Part shown: in pieces, positions 55,201-63,712 of the stretch
Numbering within the stretch: position 1 is the first letter of the stretch
Layout of the letters: each line of letters begins with the position of its first letter
Source: an uncultured Winogradskyella sp.
Lineage (GTDB): Bacteria > Bacteroidota > Bacteroidia > Flavobacteriales > Flavobacteriaceae
Direction: 5' to 3'
Assembly: GCF_947496485.1 (NCBI RefSeq)
Contig: NZ_CANMCZ010000001.1
Location: forward strand, 1,545,596 to 1,609,595
DNA length: 64,000 nt
Position numbers and translations under genes: made by a program
The notes under the pieces: generated by a model
Seen by the model: only the letters and a program-made list of their open reading frames with translations
What the model was told of the DNA's origin: nothing
Database searches by the model: none

Positions 55201-55713
55201 CTAAATACCTTTAAACCAATCCTGAAACTGATTACCAAGCAACCAAGTAGGTTTCATTTCACCACCTAAAGCACTTATAAGGCTCATAACCCAAGCCACT
55301 AGAAGAGGTATCCAAGCCACAAAATTTACTATAGGAATGAATGAAGTTACTACACTAACAAGAATAAGACCTAGCATCTGTCTTATATAAAAAGAACCAA
55401 GTTCAGTCTTATTGCTACTATTCATTACTATGGCTATTATCCATCCAATAAAAGTGATATGAGCAATAATAGCAACATTTTTACCATCACTAAATACTTC
55501 TTTTGCATCATCCGCAAATTCGCTTGCTGCTTTTTTTGCGTCATCGGCAAACTCAGCAGCTTTTTCTTTAGCATCACTAGCCAATTCCTTAGCATCATCT
55601 GCTAACTCGCTTGTTTTTTGACTTATTTTTTCTCCAGCTTTTTTCGCACCGTCTTTTGCATCATCTAGCATATCATCTAGATCGTCACTTAAATTTTTAT
55701 TATCGTCTGACAT
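55201..55713 (-). CDS. DUF4870-like membrane protein with amphipathic repeats
   Basis: 170 residues: an N-terminal ~80-residue Ala/Asp/Glu/Lys region of 11-mer-like repeats (DDAKELASDAKEKAAEFAD), then three membrane helices of DUF4870-like type (VAIIAHITFIGWIIAIVMNS; LGLILVSVVTSFIPIVNFVA). The repeats match those in the protein immediately upstream, so the pair shares a helical interface. Function unknown; possibly membrane/stress related. Confidence 0.75.
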   Translation of the reverse strand: MSDDNKNLSDDLDDMLDDAKDGAKKAGEKISQKTSELADDAKELASDAKEKAAEFADDAKKAASEFADDAKEVFSDGKNVAIIAHITFIGWIIAIVMNSSNKTELGSFYIRQMLGLILVSVVTSFIPIVNFVAWIPLLVAWVMSLISALGGEMKPTWLLGNQFQDWFKGI

Positions 55714-55765
55714 AATTTTATTGTTTTGGTTAGATTATAAAGTTAATAAAAAATGCTCTAGTTAT

Positions 55766-56308
55766 TTATTTGCTTCCGAATAGTCTGCTAAAAAAACCTT
55801 TGGTTTTCTTTTTAGCTTCTGTGTAAGTCTCCTTTGCATCTTCGGCTAAATCCTCTAATTTATCTTCCGCTACATCAGCAAACTCGCTTATTTTTTCTCC
55901 TGCGTCACTAGCAAATTCTTTAGCCTTTACTTTTGCTTCTTCATAAGTTTCTTTAGCGTCTTCAGCTAAATCGGCAGCTTTCTCTTTGGCTACATCTTTA
56001 AATTCACTGAGTTTTTCGCTAGCTTCATCAGCAAATTCAGATGCTTTTTCTTTCGCATTACTCATCATTTCTTTGGCATCTTCGTTAATGAACTCAGTTG
56101 CTTTTTCTTTCACATTACTAAGTGCTTCTTTAGCGTCATTTGCTAATTCGCTCGCTTTTTCTTTAGCCGAGTCAAATGCTTCAGTTGCATTTTCTTTTAG
56201 ATCATTAACCTCGTCAGCAATTGCGTCTGTATTTTCATTAACAGCATCTTTAGCTTGGTCTAATTCGTTAGTAGTGTTATCTTCTAAATTTTTGTTTTCT
56301 TCAGACAT
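55766..56308 (-). CDS. LEA-like 11-mer repeat protein
   Basis: 180 residues, almost entirely amphipathic helix made of ~11-residue repeats rich in Ala, Glu, Lys and Asp (SAKEKASELANDAKEALSN, DLAEDAKETYEEAKVKAKEF), ending in the basic GFFSRLFGSK. The pattern is that of LEA_4 and YtxH-type proteins, which may stabilise proteins or membranes under desiccation or cold. It is 52 bases before the repeat/DUF4870 gene on the same strand; they likely form a unit. Confidence 0.75.
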   Translation of the reverse strand: MSEENKNLEDNTTNELDQAKDAVNENTDAIADEVNDLKENATEAFDSAKEKASELANDAKEALSNVKEKATEFINEDAKEMMSNAKEKASEFADEASEKLSEFKDVAKEKAADLAEDAKETYEEAKVKAKEFASDAGEKISEFADVAEDKLEDLAEDAKETYTEAKKKTKGFFSRLFGSK

Positions 56309-56387
56309 TTTATTAGTTAATTTAAGTTAGAGTTTAAAGTTAACAAATAATCCTATCCCAATTCTAAAATTCAGGCACATTAAATAT

Positions 56388-57152
56388 TTATCTAAACAAC
56401 ATAATAACTCCACCCAATGCAGTAACTATTAAAATGAAGCGCCTATAATTAACATTAGAAATTAGCCTAACGATATATGTACCTAATAAAAACCCTGCAA
56501 CAACAGCGGGAATTAACACTGAATTCAAAACCAAAGATTCTCGTGTAACTGTTTTCCAAATAAAAATATGAAAAGGGAGTTTAAATACATTTATGATGAA
56601 AAATAACCAAGCAGCTGTTCCAATAAATTCATTCTTAGGAAAACGTATGGCTAGAAAATAAACGTTAGAAATAGGACCAGCTAAATTGCCAATCATTGTT
56701 GTAAAGCCAGTTAAAAACCCCATACCTGTTGCAAACAACTTGTTTTTAGGTATACCATTAGATTTTTGTTTTTCTATATAAAACATAATAATAACGGAAA
56801 CAATTATTATTATAGCCATTAGCCTTTTAAAGATAATTTCAGATATATCATTCCCAACCCATACACCAACCAGAACACCTACAATCATCCATGGTATTAG
56901 CCTTTTAATAATTCCCCAATCTGCGTGCCTATTGTAATATATAACAGCTAAAATATCTGCACATATTAACATGGGAAGCAAAATACCTGTAGATGCCTTC
57001 TCTCCAAAAACAAAGGCAAGTATGACTACAATAATAATACTAATCCCTTTGATTCCGGATTTAGATAAACCCAACAAAAAAACTGCAAAACCAATGGCCG
57101 TCCATTGCAATGCAGTTAAATTATAGGATTGAAGAATTTCTATATAAGACAA
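56388..57152 (-). CDS. TauE/SafE-family membrane transporter
   Basis: 254 residues, about eight membrane helices: WTAIGFAVFLLGLSKSGIKG at the start and FLTGFTTMIGNLAGPISNVY are the family's two repeated signatures. Members export sulfite, sulfoacetate or related organosulfur anions. Substrate unknown. 22 bases downstream of the VOC gene on the same strand, so probably the end of that operon. Confidence 0.88.
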   Translation of the reverse strand: MSYIEILQSYNLTALQWTAIGFAVFLLGLSKSGIKGISIIIVVILAFVFGEKASTGILLPMLICADILAVIYYNRHADWGIIKRLIPWMIVGVLVGVWVGNDISEIIFKRLMAIIIIVSVIIMFYIEKQKSNGIPKNKLFATGMGFLTGFTTMIGNLAGPISNVYFLAIRFPKNEFIGTAAWLFFIINVFKLPFHIFIWKTVTRESLVLNSVLIPAVVAGFLLGTYIVRLISNVNYRRFILIVTALGGVIMLFR

Positions 57153-57174
57153 AAGCTTTTTTTAATAAGTAAGT

Positions 57175-57561
57175 TTACAAAAATGCTTTATCAATAGGTT
57201 CCCATAACTCTATTTTATTTCCATCGTTATCGAGTATCCAACCAAATTTACCATAGTCATACGATTCCATTTCTCCTATAATAGTTACTCCTTCTTCTTT
57301 TAAAGTGTCTAATAATTCCTCTAAATTTTCAACCCTGTAGTTAAACATAAAGTCTTTTTTTGAAGGCTCATAGTATTTAGTGTCTTCCGCAAAAGGACTC
57401 CATTGCGTAGAGCAATCTTTGCCTTCTTTGTCTTTCCACCAAAAGGTGCAGCCGTAATCGTCTGTATTAAAACCTAAGTGTTTTTTATACCAATCTTTTG
57501 ATGCTTTTGGATCTTTGGTTTTAAAGAAAAGACCACCTATTCCTGTTACTCGTTTTTTCAT
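57175..57561 (-). CDS. VOC-family protein (glyoxalase/dioxygenase fold)
   Basis: 128 residues: RVTGIGGLFFKTKDPKASKD at the start, a paired beta-alpha-beta-beta-beta half after DFMFNYRVENLEELLDTLKE, ending with WILDNDGNKIELWEPID (Glu as metal ligand). The VOC fold includes glyoxalase I and antibiotic-resistance proteins; exact activity unknown. One base from the DUF1801 gene. Confidence 0.85.
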   Translation of the reverse strand: MKKRVTGIGGLFFKTKDPKASKDWYKKHLGFNTDDYGCTFWWKDKEGKDCSTQWSPFAEDTKYYEPSKKDFMFNYRVENLEELLDTLKEEGVTIIGEMESYDYGKFGWILDNDGNKIELWEPIDKAFL

Positions 57562-57562
57562 T

Positions 57563-58021
57563 TTATTTTTTCTTTAAAGCTGTTTCGTAAATATCTATCC
57601 ATTCATCACAAGTCATTTTTCTTGTAAGCTCACCGATTAATTCAAACGGAATTTCATCCATTTTTTTGAATCGAATACAGCTTTTACCCATATCTAATTT
57701 GCGTTTGCAATGTTTTGGATATTCTGTAACAAACCACTCATGTAATTCTGGGTTTGCGTAGATGCCACTATGGTATAAATTCACAGAATTCTTTTGAGAT
57801 GCAAAACTCATAAATGGTAAAGGTGTTTTGGGATCACAATGATAACCATCTGGATAAACAGAATGTGGGACATAATAACCAATCATACCATATTGAATAC
57901 CTTCTTCAAAATCTTTAGGTAAATTATCATTTATTACTTTTCGTAATTTTTTTAATGTGTCTTTACGTTCTTCAGGAACTTGACTTATATAATCGTCTGG
58001 GGAAGATGCTTTATATTGCAT
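57563..58021 (-). CDS. DUF1801 family protein
   Basis: 152 residues. Typical DUF1801 marks: DDYISQVPEERKDTLKKLRK (~7-26), EEGIQYGMIGYYVPH and FMSFASQKNSVNLYHSGIY. Function unknown; members share the YdhG/SelK-like fold. It is packed between DUF4199 and VOC genes. Confidence 0.85.
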   Translation of the reverse strand: MQYKASSPDDYISQVPEERKDTLKKLRKVINDNLPKDFEEGIQYGMIGYYVPHSVYPDGYHCDPKTPLPFMSFASQKNSVNLYHSGIYANPELHEWFVTEYPKHCKRKLDMGKSCIRFKKMDEIPFELIGELTRKMTCDEWIDIYETALKKK

Positions 58022-58040
58022 AGTTAGATTGATTTAATTT

Positions 58041-58547
58041 TTATTTGCGTTGAAGGATTAATCCTGATATTAAAGATATAATAAAACCTAGAATTAGTAC
58101 TGTAGCAAACATCATAAAAGCCATAAAGCCAGGACTGCCATAATCTTTCATTTGTTGTGTTAGTTCAGCACTTTTAATCTTAAGTTCCTCTGGCGATAAG
58201 GTAACTTCCATCTTTTTTATGGAATACTCTAAATAGTCATTTGCAAAATCAGGGTTTATTTGAGTAGTGTAGATGTAGTCAAAAAATGCAACACCAGTGG
58301 CCGAGAATAATGCTATAAGCATACCTATTCCTATAGCTTTTCCTAAAGATACTTTTCCTTCGTTCACTTTATCTCGATAATGTTTGATTCCGAAATAAAC
58401 AAATAATAAGGAGATTACCATTGAGGTGTATCCTATAAGTTCACCATAATCAAAATCTACTCCCATTCCAAATAAGAAAGGCAATCCAAATAATACAAAC
58501 CCACTTAGTAATGCAAAAAGTCCGTACTTAATTACTGTGTTTTTCAT
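58041..58547 (-). CDS. DUF4199 family membrane protein
   Basis: 168 residues with four membrane helices (YGLFALLSGFVLFGLPFLFG; LIGYTSMVISLLFVYFGIKH; GIGMLIALFSATGVAFFDYI; FMMFATVLILGFIISLISGL). DUF4199 is a Bacteroidota family of unknown function, often beside a LuxR-type regulator, here about 108 bases upstream on the same strand. Confidence 0.85.
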   Translation of the reverse strand: MKNTVIKYGLFALLSGFVLFGLPFLFGMGVDFDYGELIGYTSMVISLLFVYFGIKHYRDKVNEGKVSLGKAIGIGMLIALFSATGVAFFDYIYTTQINPDFANDYLEYSIKKMEVTLSPEELKIKSAELTQQMKDYGSPGFMAFMMFATVLILGFIISLISGLILQRK

Positions 58548-58654
58548 TTTTTATTTTATGTATTGATTAGTGGACCAAAAGTAGGAAGAAGCAGATGTTG
58601 GGAACTCATACTAAAGTACCAAATCAATCATACTTTAGTTGTAAAGCTATGGAA

Positions 58655-59065
58655 TTAAATAATATTTAGATTTTTTGAAATTTGAATAGCTTGCGTTCGT
58701 CGTTTGGCATTTAGCTTCACCAAAAGGTTTGAGACATGTGTTTTTATAGTGCTTTCTGATACAAATAATTTTTCTGCTATTTCATTATTAGATAAGCCGA
58801 GTGCAACTTCTTTTAAGACTTCATATTCTCTTTTGCTTAAGCCTAATTCTTCAATTTTTTTTAAATCTATTTCACTTTTAGAAATAGGCAACTGTTTTTG
58901 TGTCCTTTTATTAATGAATAACCCAATAGCTAAAAAAGCTATCGCAACAAAAGCCATAAGGTATTCAATTTGTAAATCGCCACTAATTAATGTGTATTTA
59001 CTAAACTGAAACAATAGCAATAATGCTAAAATGAGCAATCCAAAAACAAGAACGGTTTTCTTCAT
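58655..59065 (-). CDS. membrane-anchored LuxR-type HTH regulator
   Basis: 136 residues: two N-terminal membrane helices (VFGLLILALLLLFQFSKYTL; YLMAFVAIAFLAIGLFINKR) and a C-terminal LuxR/FixJ DNA-binding domain (~75-135; LSKREYEVLKEVALGLSNNE, VSESTIKTHVSNLLVKLNAK). There is no receiver domain, so it may bind DNA from the membrane in response to its own or a partner's helices. The DUF4199 gene downstream is the likely partner. Confidence 0.88.
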   Translation of the reverse strand: MKKTVLVFGLLILALLLLFQFSKYTLISGDLQIEYLMAFVAIAFLAIGLFINKRTQKQLPISKSEIDLKKIEELGLSKREYEVLKEVALGLSNNEIAEKLFVSESTIKTHVSNLLVKLNAKRRTQAIQISKNLNII

Positions 59066-59074
59066 TGTATAAAA

Positions 59075-60052
59075 TTAGCAAAAATTTGCTTTTATTTTAT
59101 CTACAATAGTTTGTGCGAGTTTAACATTGCTTTCTACTGTCCAGCCAGCAATGTGAGGAGTGAGTAATACATTATCTGCTTGAATTAGATACTGAAATGC
59201 TTCAGGTAAATTTGTTTTTTTACTCTTTCGCATCCATCTAAATTTTGGCTCATCTACTTTGAATAAATTTTCGAATGAAGATTTTTCGTATTCTAAAACA
59301 TCGAGTCCTGCACCTAAAATTTTACCAGCATCTAATGCACTTACTAAATCTTCAGTCACCACGCTTTTACCACGAGCTGTATTAATGAACCAAAATGGTT
59401 TTTTGAATTTATTGATGAATTCAGCATTCACCATATTTAATGTTAATGGGGTTTGTGGTGTATGTAAACTCAAAACATCTGCTTTTTCTCGAAGTATTTC
59501 TAGCGATACTTGCTTAGCATTATCATCTCCAACATTAGGTTTAATGTCATAACATATTATTTCAACATCAAAACCTCTAAGTTTTTTTGCAAAGGCCTTT
59601 CCCATATTGCCATAACCAATAAGCCCAACGGTTTTTCCATGAAGTTCTAATCCGCGATTGGCTTCTCGTAACCATTTACCTTGTCTTACTTCTTTATCAG
59701 ATTTGTTGAGTTTATTAAATAAGGATAAGAGCATTCCTAAAGTGTGTTCTCCAACAGCATTTCTGTTGCCTTCTGGTGCGTTGAACAATATAATACCTTT
59801 TCCTTTAGCATAATCGCAATCTATATTTTCTAAACCGGCACCAACGCGTCCTATAAATTTTAGGTTTTTGGCTGCATCTAAAAATTGTTGATCAATTGTA
59901 AAACGACTGCGAATAATTAAACCATCATACTCTGCTATTTTTGCTTCAATCTCTTCTTTAGAAGCTGAATAATCTTCATGATTAGTAAAGCCCAAATCGT
60001 TGAGTTGATTTATGAGTAATGGATGGTTTGAATCTATGTGTAGAACATTCAT
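59075..60052 (-). CDS. D-2-hydroxyacid dehydrogenase
   Basis: 325 residues beginning MNVLHIDSNHPLLINQLNDL; an upstream in-frame TTG (60082) would add ten unlikely residues and overlap the cupin gene. NAD-binding GLIGYGNMG (~143-151), the Arg of NTARGKSVVTEDL, the Glu of the DVLEYE region and catalytic His of LLTPHIAGWT. The family includes phosphoglycerate and glyoxylate dehydrogenases; there is no ACT domain, so the substrate is undecided. The upstream cupin is close. Confidence 0.87.
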   Translation of the reverse strand: MNVLHIDSNHPLLINQLNDLGFTNHEDYSASKEEIEAKIAEYDGLIIRSRFTIDQQFLDAAKNLKFIGRVGAGLENIDCDYAKGKGIILFNAPEGNRNAVGEHTLGMLLSLFNKLNKSDKEVRQGKWLREANRGLELHGKTVGLIGYGNMGKAFAKKLRGFDVEIICYDIKPNVGDDNAKQVSLEILREKADVLSLHTPQTPLTLNMVNAEFINKFKKPFWFINTARGKSVVTEDLVSALDAGKILGAGLDVLEYEKSSFENLFKVDEPKFRWMRKSKKTNLPEAFQYLIQADNVLLTPHIAGWTVESNVKLAQTIVDKIKANFC

Positions 60053-60072
60053 AGTTATTATTATACTGAAAT

Positions 60073-60438
60073 TTATATCCAAGGATATTCTGTTTGTGTC
60101 ATTTCATCTTTTACATTACCAGTATGTGCTGTATTAAGTTTTTCGAATAGCAAAAGATGCACTTCTTCACCGTCTTTGGTTGATGGATTATGTTCTACTC
60201 CTTTTGGTACCACAATGAGTTCTCCTTCCTTAACAACTTCGGTTCTGTCTCTAAATTGCATATATAAAGTACCTTTTACAACTTGAAACAATTCGTCTTC
60301 ATCGTCATGGCTATGCCATACAAATTCACCTTTAATTTTAGCCAAAATGACTTGCATATCATCTACTGTTGCGATGCGATGCGGATGCCATTGCTTTGAG
60401 AATAAGGTGTGTTTGTCTTTAATGTTTATTGCTTTCAT
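60073..60438 (-). CDS. cupin-domain protein
   Basis: 121 residues, single cupin beta-barrel. Motif 1: GEFVWHSHDDEDELFQVVKG (His, His, Glu metal ligands), motif 2: GELIVVPKGVEHNPSTKDGE (His). The N-terminus MKAINIKDKHTLFSKQWHPH is typical of this group. Enzyme or sensor role unknown; near the hydroxyacid dehydrogenase. Confidence 0.85.
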   Translation of the reverse strand: MKAINIKDKHTLFSKQWHPHRIATVDDMQVILAKIKGEFVWHSHDDEDELFQVVKGTLYMQFRDRTEVVKEGELIVVPKGVEHNPSTKDGEEVHLLLFEKLNTAHTGNVKDEMTQTEYPWI

Positions 60439-60502
60439 AGCTTAAAAGTATAAATAATGAGATGTTGAAACAAGTTGAGCATAACAAACTTGTCGTGAAA
60501 GA

Positions 60503-61873
60503 TTAAATACCTAAAATCAATTTTGCAATCCAGAAGTAAATAAGAATCCCAAAAATATCGTTACTTGTTGTAATAAAAGGACCTGTCGCAATGGCTGGAT
60601 CAATACCTCTTTTATCTAAAAATAAAGGAACAAAAGTCCCGATTAAACCTGCAACAATGATAACTGCAATTAGTGATACTGAAATTGCAAGCGCAGTATA
60701 AAAATCTCCTTTGGTTATCCAAACGAATAGAAACAGGAATAAGGCCAAAATGGTTCCATTAAGTGCAGCGAGCAACATTTCTTTTATTAATCTACTATTG
60801 ATACTTCCTTTTACATCGTCATTTGCCAAACCTTGAACAATAATTGCACTAGACTGCACACCAACATTTCCTGCCATTGCAGCAATTAAAGGCGTAAAGA
60901 AGAATAAAACAGCGTATTTACTAAAGGATTCTTGAAAACCTTCCATAATAATAAAAGCGCCCACACCACCAATCAGTCCTAAAAATAACCAAGGTAGTCT
61001 TGCTCTAGTGAGTTCTATGATACTATCATCTGCTTCGACATCTTGTGTAATACCTGCAGCTAATTGGTAATCTTTTTCCGCTTCATCTTTTAATACATCG
61101 ACAATATCATCAATGGTAATTCTTCCTAAAAGTGTCTGCTTATCATCAACCACAGGAATGGCTTCTAAATCATACTTAGCCATCACTTTAGCAACATCCT
61201 CATCATCATCATTTACATGAACAAAATCCACATTATCTTTAGCAATATCTGCAATTTTTTGATCGCTTTTGGCAACGATTAAATCTTTAAGAGAGAGACG
61301 ACCTATTAGCTTTTCTTCCTTGTTAACTACATAGATAGAATGTACACGTGTTACTTCTTTTGCCTGGCCTCTAATACGTCTTAAACAACCAGCAACAGTC
61401 CAAGTTTCATAAACTTTAACAAGTTCTTTTGCCATAAGGCTGCCGGCAGTATTGTCAGCATAAGCAAGAAGTTCTTGGATCTCGGCTTTATGTTCCTCAT
61501 CTTCTATTTGAGAGATTACAGCTTCTTGTCGTTCTTCTGGAAGTTCTGCAATAATATCTGCAGCATCATCGGTATCTAATTCTTCAACCTCTTCGGCAAT
61601 TTCCTTGGCTGATAAGTTTTGAAGTATTTTTTCTCGATTGTCCTCATCGAGCTCTGTAAGTATATCAGAAGTCGTATCCGAATCTAAAAGTTTGATGACA
61701 TAAACCGCATCCTCTGAATCTAATTCATCAAGAATTTCGGCAATATCAGCGTAGTGATACTCACTTAAAAGGGCTTTGAGGTCTTTGTCATTTTCATCTT
61801 CAACAAAGATTTCTACCTTTTCAATAAGCTCATTCGTAAGCTGAAATTGTATGTTTTCTTGGATTTCTTCCAC
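60503..61873 (-). CDS. mgtE: MgtE-family magnesium transporter
   Basis: 456 residues from a GTG at 61873. The frame stays open to a TTG at 61909, but those 12 codons lie inside a palindromic element (61873-61971), so I place the start at its edge. Order: acidic N-terminal helical domain (~1-125), two CBS domains (~135-265) that sense Mg2+, then five membrane helices (~290-456; PLIAAMAGNVGVQSSAIIVQ is the pore signature). It imports Mg2+ under gating by the cytosolic domain. Confidence 0.93.
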   Translation of the reverse strand: MEEIQENIQFQLTNELIEKVEIFVEDENDKDLKALLSEYHYADIAEILDELDSEDAVYVIKLLDSDTTSDILTELDEDNREKILQNLSAKEIAEEVEELDTDDAADIIAELPEERQEAVISQIEDEEHKAEIQELLAYADNTAGSLMAKELVKVYETWTVAGCLRRIRGQAKEVTRVHSIYVVNKEEKLIGRLSLKDLIVAKSDQKIADIAKDNVDFVHVNDDDEDVAKVMAKYDLEAIPVVDDKQTLLGRITIDDIVDVLKDEAEKDYQLAAGITQDVEADDSIIELTRARLPWLFLGLIGGVGAFIIMEGFQESFSKYAVLFFFTPLIAAMAGNVGVQSSAIIVQGLANDDVKGSINSRLIKEMLLAALNGTILALFLFLFVWITKGDFYTALAISVSLIAVIIVAGLIGTFVPLFLDKRGIDPAIATGPFITTSNDIFGILIYFWIAKLILGI

Positions 61874-61971
61874 GTCATTCTTTCCATCATTGTGAAAGTA
61901 GTGACGCAATCTGTTTAATCAAACAATAAATATTTGATAATATTACCACGTCCTTTGTACTCGCAATGACG
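61873..61971. repeat. CGTCATTGCGAG-type palindromic element
   Basis: 99 bases. Read on the minus strand it starts CGTCATTGCGAGTAC...GGACGTGG and ends ATTGCGTCACTAC...GAATGACG, i.e. imperfect long inverted repeats with CGTCA ends. This is a different family from the GTCATTCC elements. It ends exactly at the mgtE start and lies between rsmA and mgtE. Confidence 0.72.
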
Positions 61972-61976
61972 ATTAT

Positions 61977-62765
61977 TTAGTTGATGTCATTTTCAATCAA
62001 CGACGTCAGCACAATAAATTGTGAAACACTTAATTGCTCTGGTCGCTGCCCAAATATAGTATTTGCTTTTAAATTATTCGACAGATTGAAAGTTTTTAAA
62101 CTATTACGCAATGTTTTTCTACGTTGTTGAAATCCTGTTTTTACAACTCTAAAGAATAGTTTTTCATCGCAAGGTAATATAAAGTCGGCCTTTCTTTTTA
62201 GTAATAATACTCCAGAATCTACCTTTGGTGGTGGGTTAAAAACGGTTGGAGGAACCGTAAAAAGATATTCTGCATCATAAAATGCTTGCGTTAATACAGA
62301 CAAAATTCCATAAACTTTTGAACCTTCTTTAGAACAAATGCGTTTTGCCACTTCTTTTTGAAACATACCTGAAAACTCAGGAATTTGAAGGCGTAATTCT
62401 AAAGTTTTAAATAATATTTGAGAAGAAATATTATATGGAAAATTACCAATTATTGCGAATGGCTTGTCCTCGAAAACAAGATTTAAATCGTATTTTAAAA
62501 AGTCTTGTTCTATAATACGATCTGCAAGGTTGAGGTAATTGTTTTTTAGATAATCAACAGATTCGGTATCGATTTCTATGACGTGAGTAGTCGTGTCTTT
62601 TTTAAGTAAGTACTTGGTTAGCACTCCCATTCCTGGACCAATTTCTAAAACGTCATTGTAACCTTCAAGAGACAGACTATCTGCGATATCTTGAGCAATA
62701 GATTCGTCAGTTAAGAAATGCTGACCTAGATGTTTTTTTGCTTTTACTTGGTTATGGTTAGCCAC
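61977..62765 (-). CDS. rsmA: 16S rRNA dimethyladenosine transferase
   Basis: 262 residues (KsgA). Dimethylates two adjacent adenines near the 3' end of 16S rRNA. Visible: [20 protein letters not shown] at the start, SAM motif [16 protein letters not shown] (~41), motif [17 protein letters not shown] (NFPY, ~107), and [19 protein letters not shown]. Length fits. It directly precedes the repeat element and mgtE. Confidence 0.95.
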   Translation of the reverse strand: MANHNQVKAKKHLGQHFLTDESIAQDIADSLSLEGYNDVLEIGPGMGVLTKYLLKKDTTTHVIEIDTESVDYLKNNYLNLADRIIEQDFLKYDLNLVFEDKPFAIIGNFPYNISSQILFKTLELRLQIPEFSGMFQKEVAKRICSKEGSKVYGILSVLTQAFYDAEYLFTVPPTVFNPPPKVDSGVLLLKRKADFILPCDEKLFFRVVKTGFQQRRKTLRNSLKTFNLSNNLKANTIFGQRPEQLSVSQFIVLTSLIENDIN

Positions 62766-62768
62766 AGC

Positions 62769-62969
62769 TTATTTAATTTTTTTAGGTTGTTTGATAGCTA
62801 TATAAATAAGGAATAAGCCAAATCCAAGACCACAAAGAAATCCACCTATGGTTTCGTGAGGTTCTGTACCATAATAAAAATAGGCAATAGCAATACCAAC
62901 TAGAAGTAGAATAATACTAGTATATTTTACTTTCATTCTGTGTTTATAGATAATGTCTTTGTTCGTCAT
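62769..62969 (-). CDS. small two-helix membrane protein
   Basis: 66 residues: YTSIILLLVGIAIAYFYYG and ETIGGFLCGLGFGLFLIYIA are membrane helices, and the tail KQPKKIK is basic. 3 bases from rsmA. A common small inner-membrane protein of the phylum; function unknown. Confidence 0.7.
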   Translation of the reverse strand: MTNKDIIYKHRMKVKYTSIILLLVGIAIAYFYYGTEPHETIGGFLCGLGFGLFLIYIAIKQPKKIK

Positions 62970-62978
62970 TAATGCAAC

Positions 62979-63299
62979 TTAATTGAAATTAACAGAATAT
63001 TCATCTATAATTTCTAGTTCTGTTCTAAAGGCTAGAGATTTATCTGCCCAGCGTTTTAAACCATCACCTCTTAGTCGTTCTGCATCTTCTGCATAATAGG
63101 CATCTAATGCTTCTCTAGAATGTGCTCTGTATTGAATAGAGTAGGTGTCTGTTTCGTCATCAGTCACCAATACTTTGGTCAATTTAGCTTCTTTAAATTT
63201 ACCAGTGGCTAATACTTCTGGAATGTGCTCTTTTATCCAAATTAGCCATTCTTTATTTATGGTTTTATCGACATTTACAGTGACGTTATATATGATCAT
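62979..63299 (-). CDS. DUF4286 family protein
   Basis: 106 residues, ferredoxin-like alpha/beta pattern: MIIYNVTVNVDKTINKEWLI (shown to 20), TDDETDTYSIQYRAHSREAL and GDGLKRWADKSLAFRTELEI. DUF4286 is widespread in Bacteroidota and usually near rsmA and TPR genes, as here. Function unknown. Confidence 0.85.
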   Translation of the reverse strand: MIIYNVTVNVDKTINKEWLIWIKEHIPEVLATGKFKEAKLTKVLVTDDETDTYSIQYRAHSREALDAYYAEDAERLRGDGLKRWADKSLAFRTELEIIDEYSVNFN

Positions 63300-63309
63300 T
63301 TACTAAATT

Positions 63310-63702
63310 TTAATTTGAAATAATTTTTAAAGCTAACTTAGACTTTGTTAGCTGGACTATTTGAAGTGTGTCAATAACTGATCCTCTCCAATCTTTATAT
63401 TTTATTTCTAGGTCTGATTCAGAAATATGTTTCCAAGTTCCTGAAACTATTTCGAATTCAATTTGTCCTGTTCCGCACCAATTTGCATTTTGTTTACGCT
63501 CAAGAGTACCATTTTCACTAAATTCAATACCAAACTTATCTCTTTTATAATTTCGTTTACTTTTTAAAATCATAGTATTATTTTCAAAATCTTCATACAC
63601 CCATTTTTGAAACAAAAAGTCTTTGGATTTAAATTGAGTTATCTGAAAGGAACTACAAATTAAAAACAGTGAAATAAATGTTATGTAATAAAAAACTTTC
63701 AT
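63310..63702 (-). CDS. small exported protein, lipocalin-like
   Basis: 130 residues from the ATG at 63702, chosen because MKVFYYITFISLFLICSSF is an export signal; an upstream in-frame start at 63804 would run antisense-free but inside the TPR gene. The body KWVYEDFENNTMILKS, FSENGTLERKQNANW and VSGTWKHISESDLEIKYKDW resembles small lipocalin-like proteins. Possible lipoprotein Cys near residue 15, without a firm lipobox. Confidence 0.65.
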   Translation of the reverse strand: MKVFYYITFISLFLICSSFQITQFKSKDFLFQKWVYEDFENNTMILKSKRNYKRDKFGIEFSENGTLERKQNANWCGTGQIEFEIVSGTWKHISESDLEIKYKDWRGSVIDTLQIVQLTKSKLALKIISN

Positions 63703-63712
63703 GTAAGAATAA

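Noticed and set aside
55986..56330. A plus-strand 114-codon frame rich in Ser, Ala and Leu
   Set aside because: It is the mirror image of the 11-mer repeats on the coding strand.
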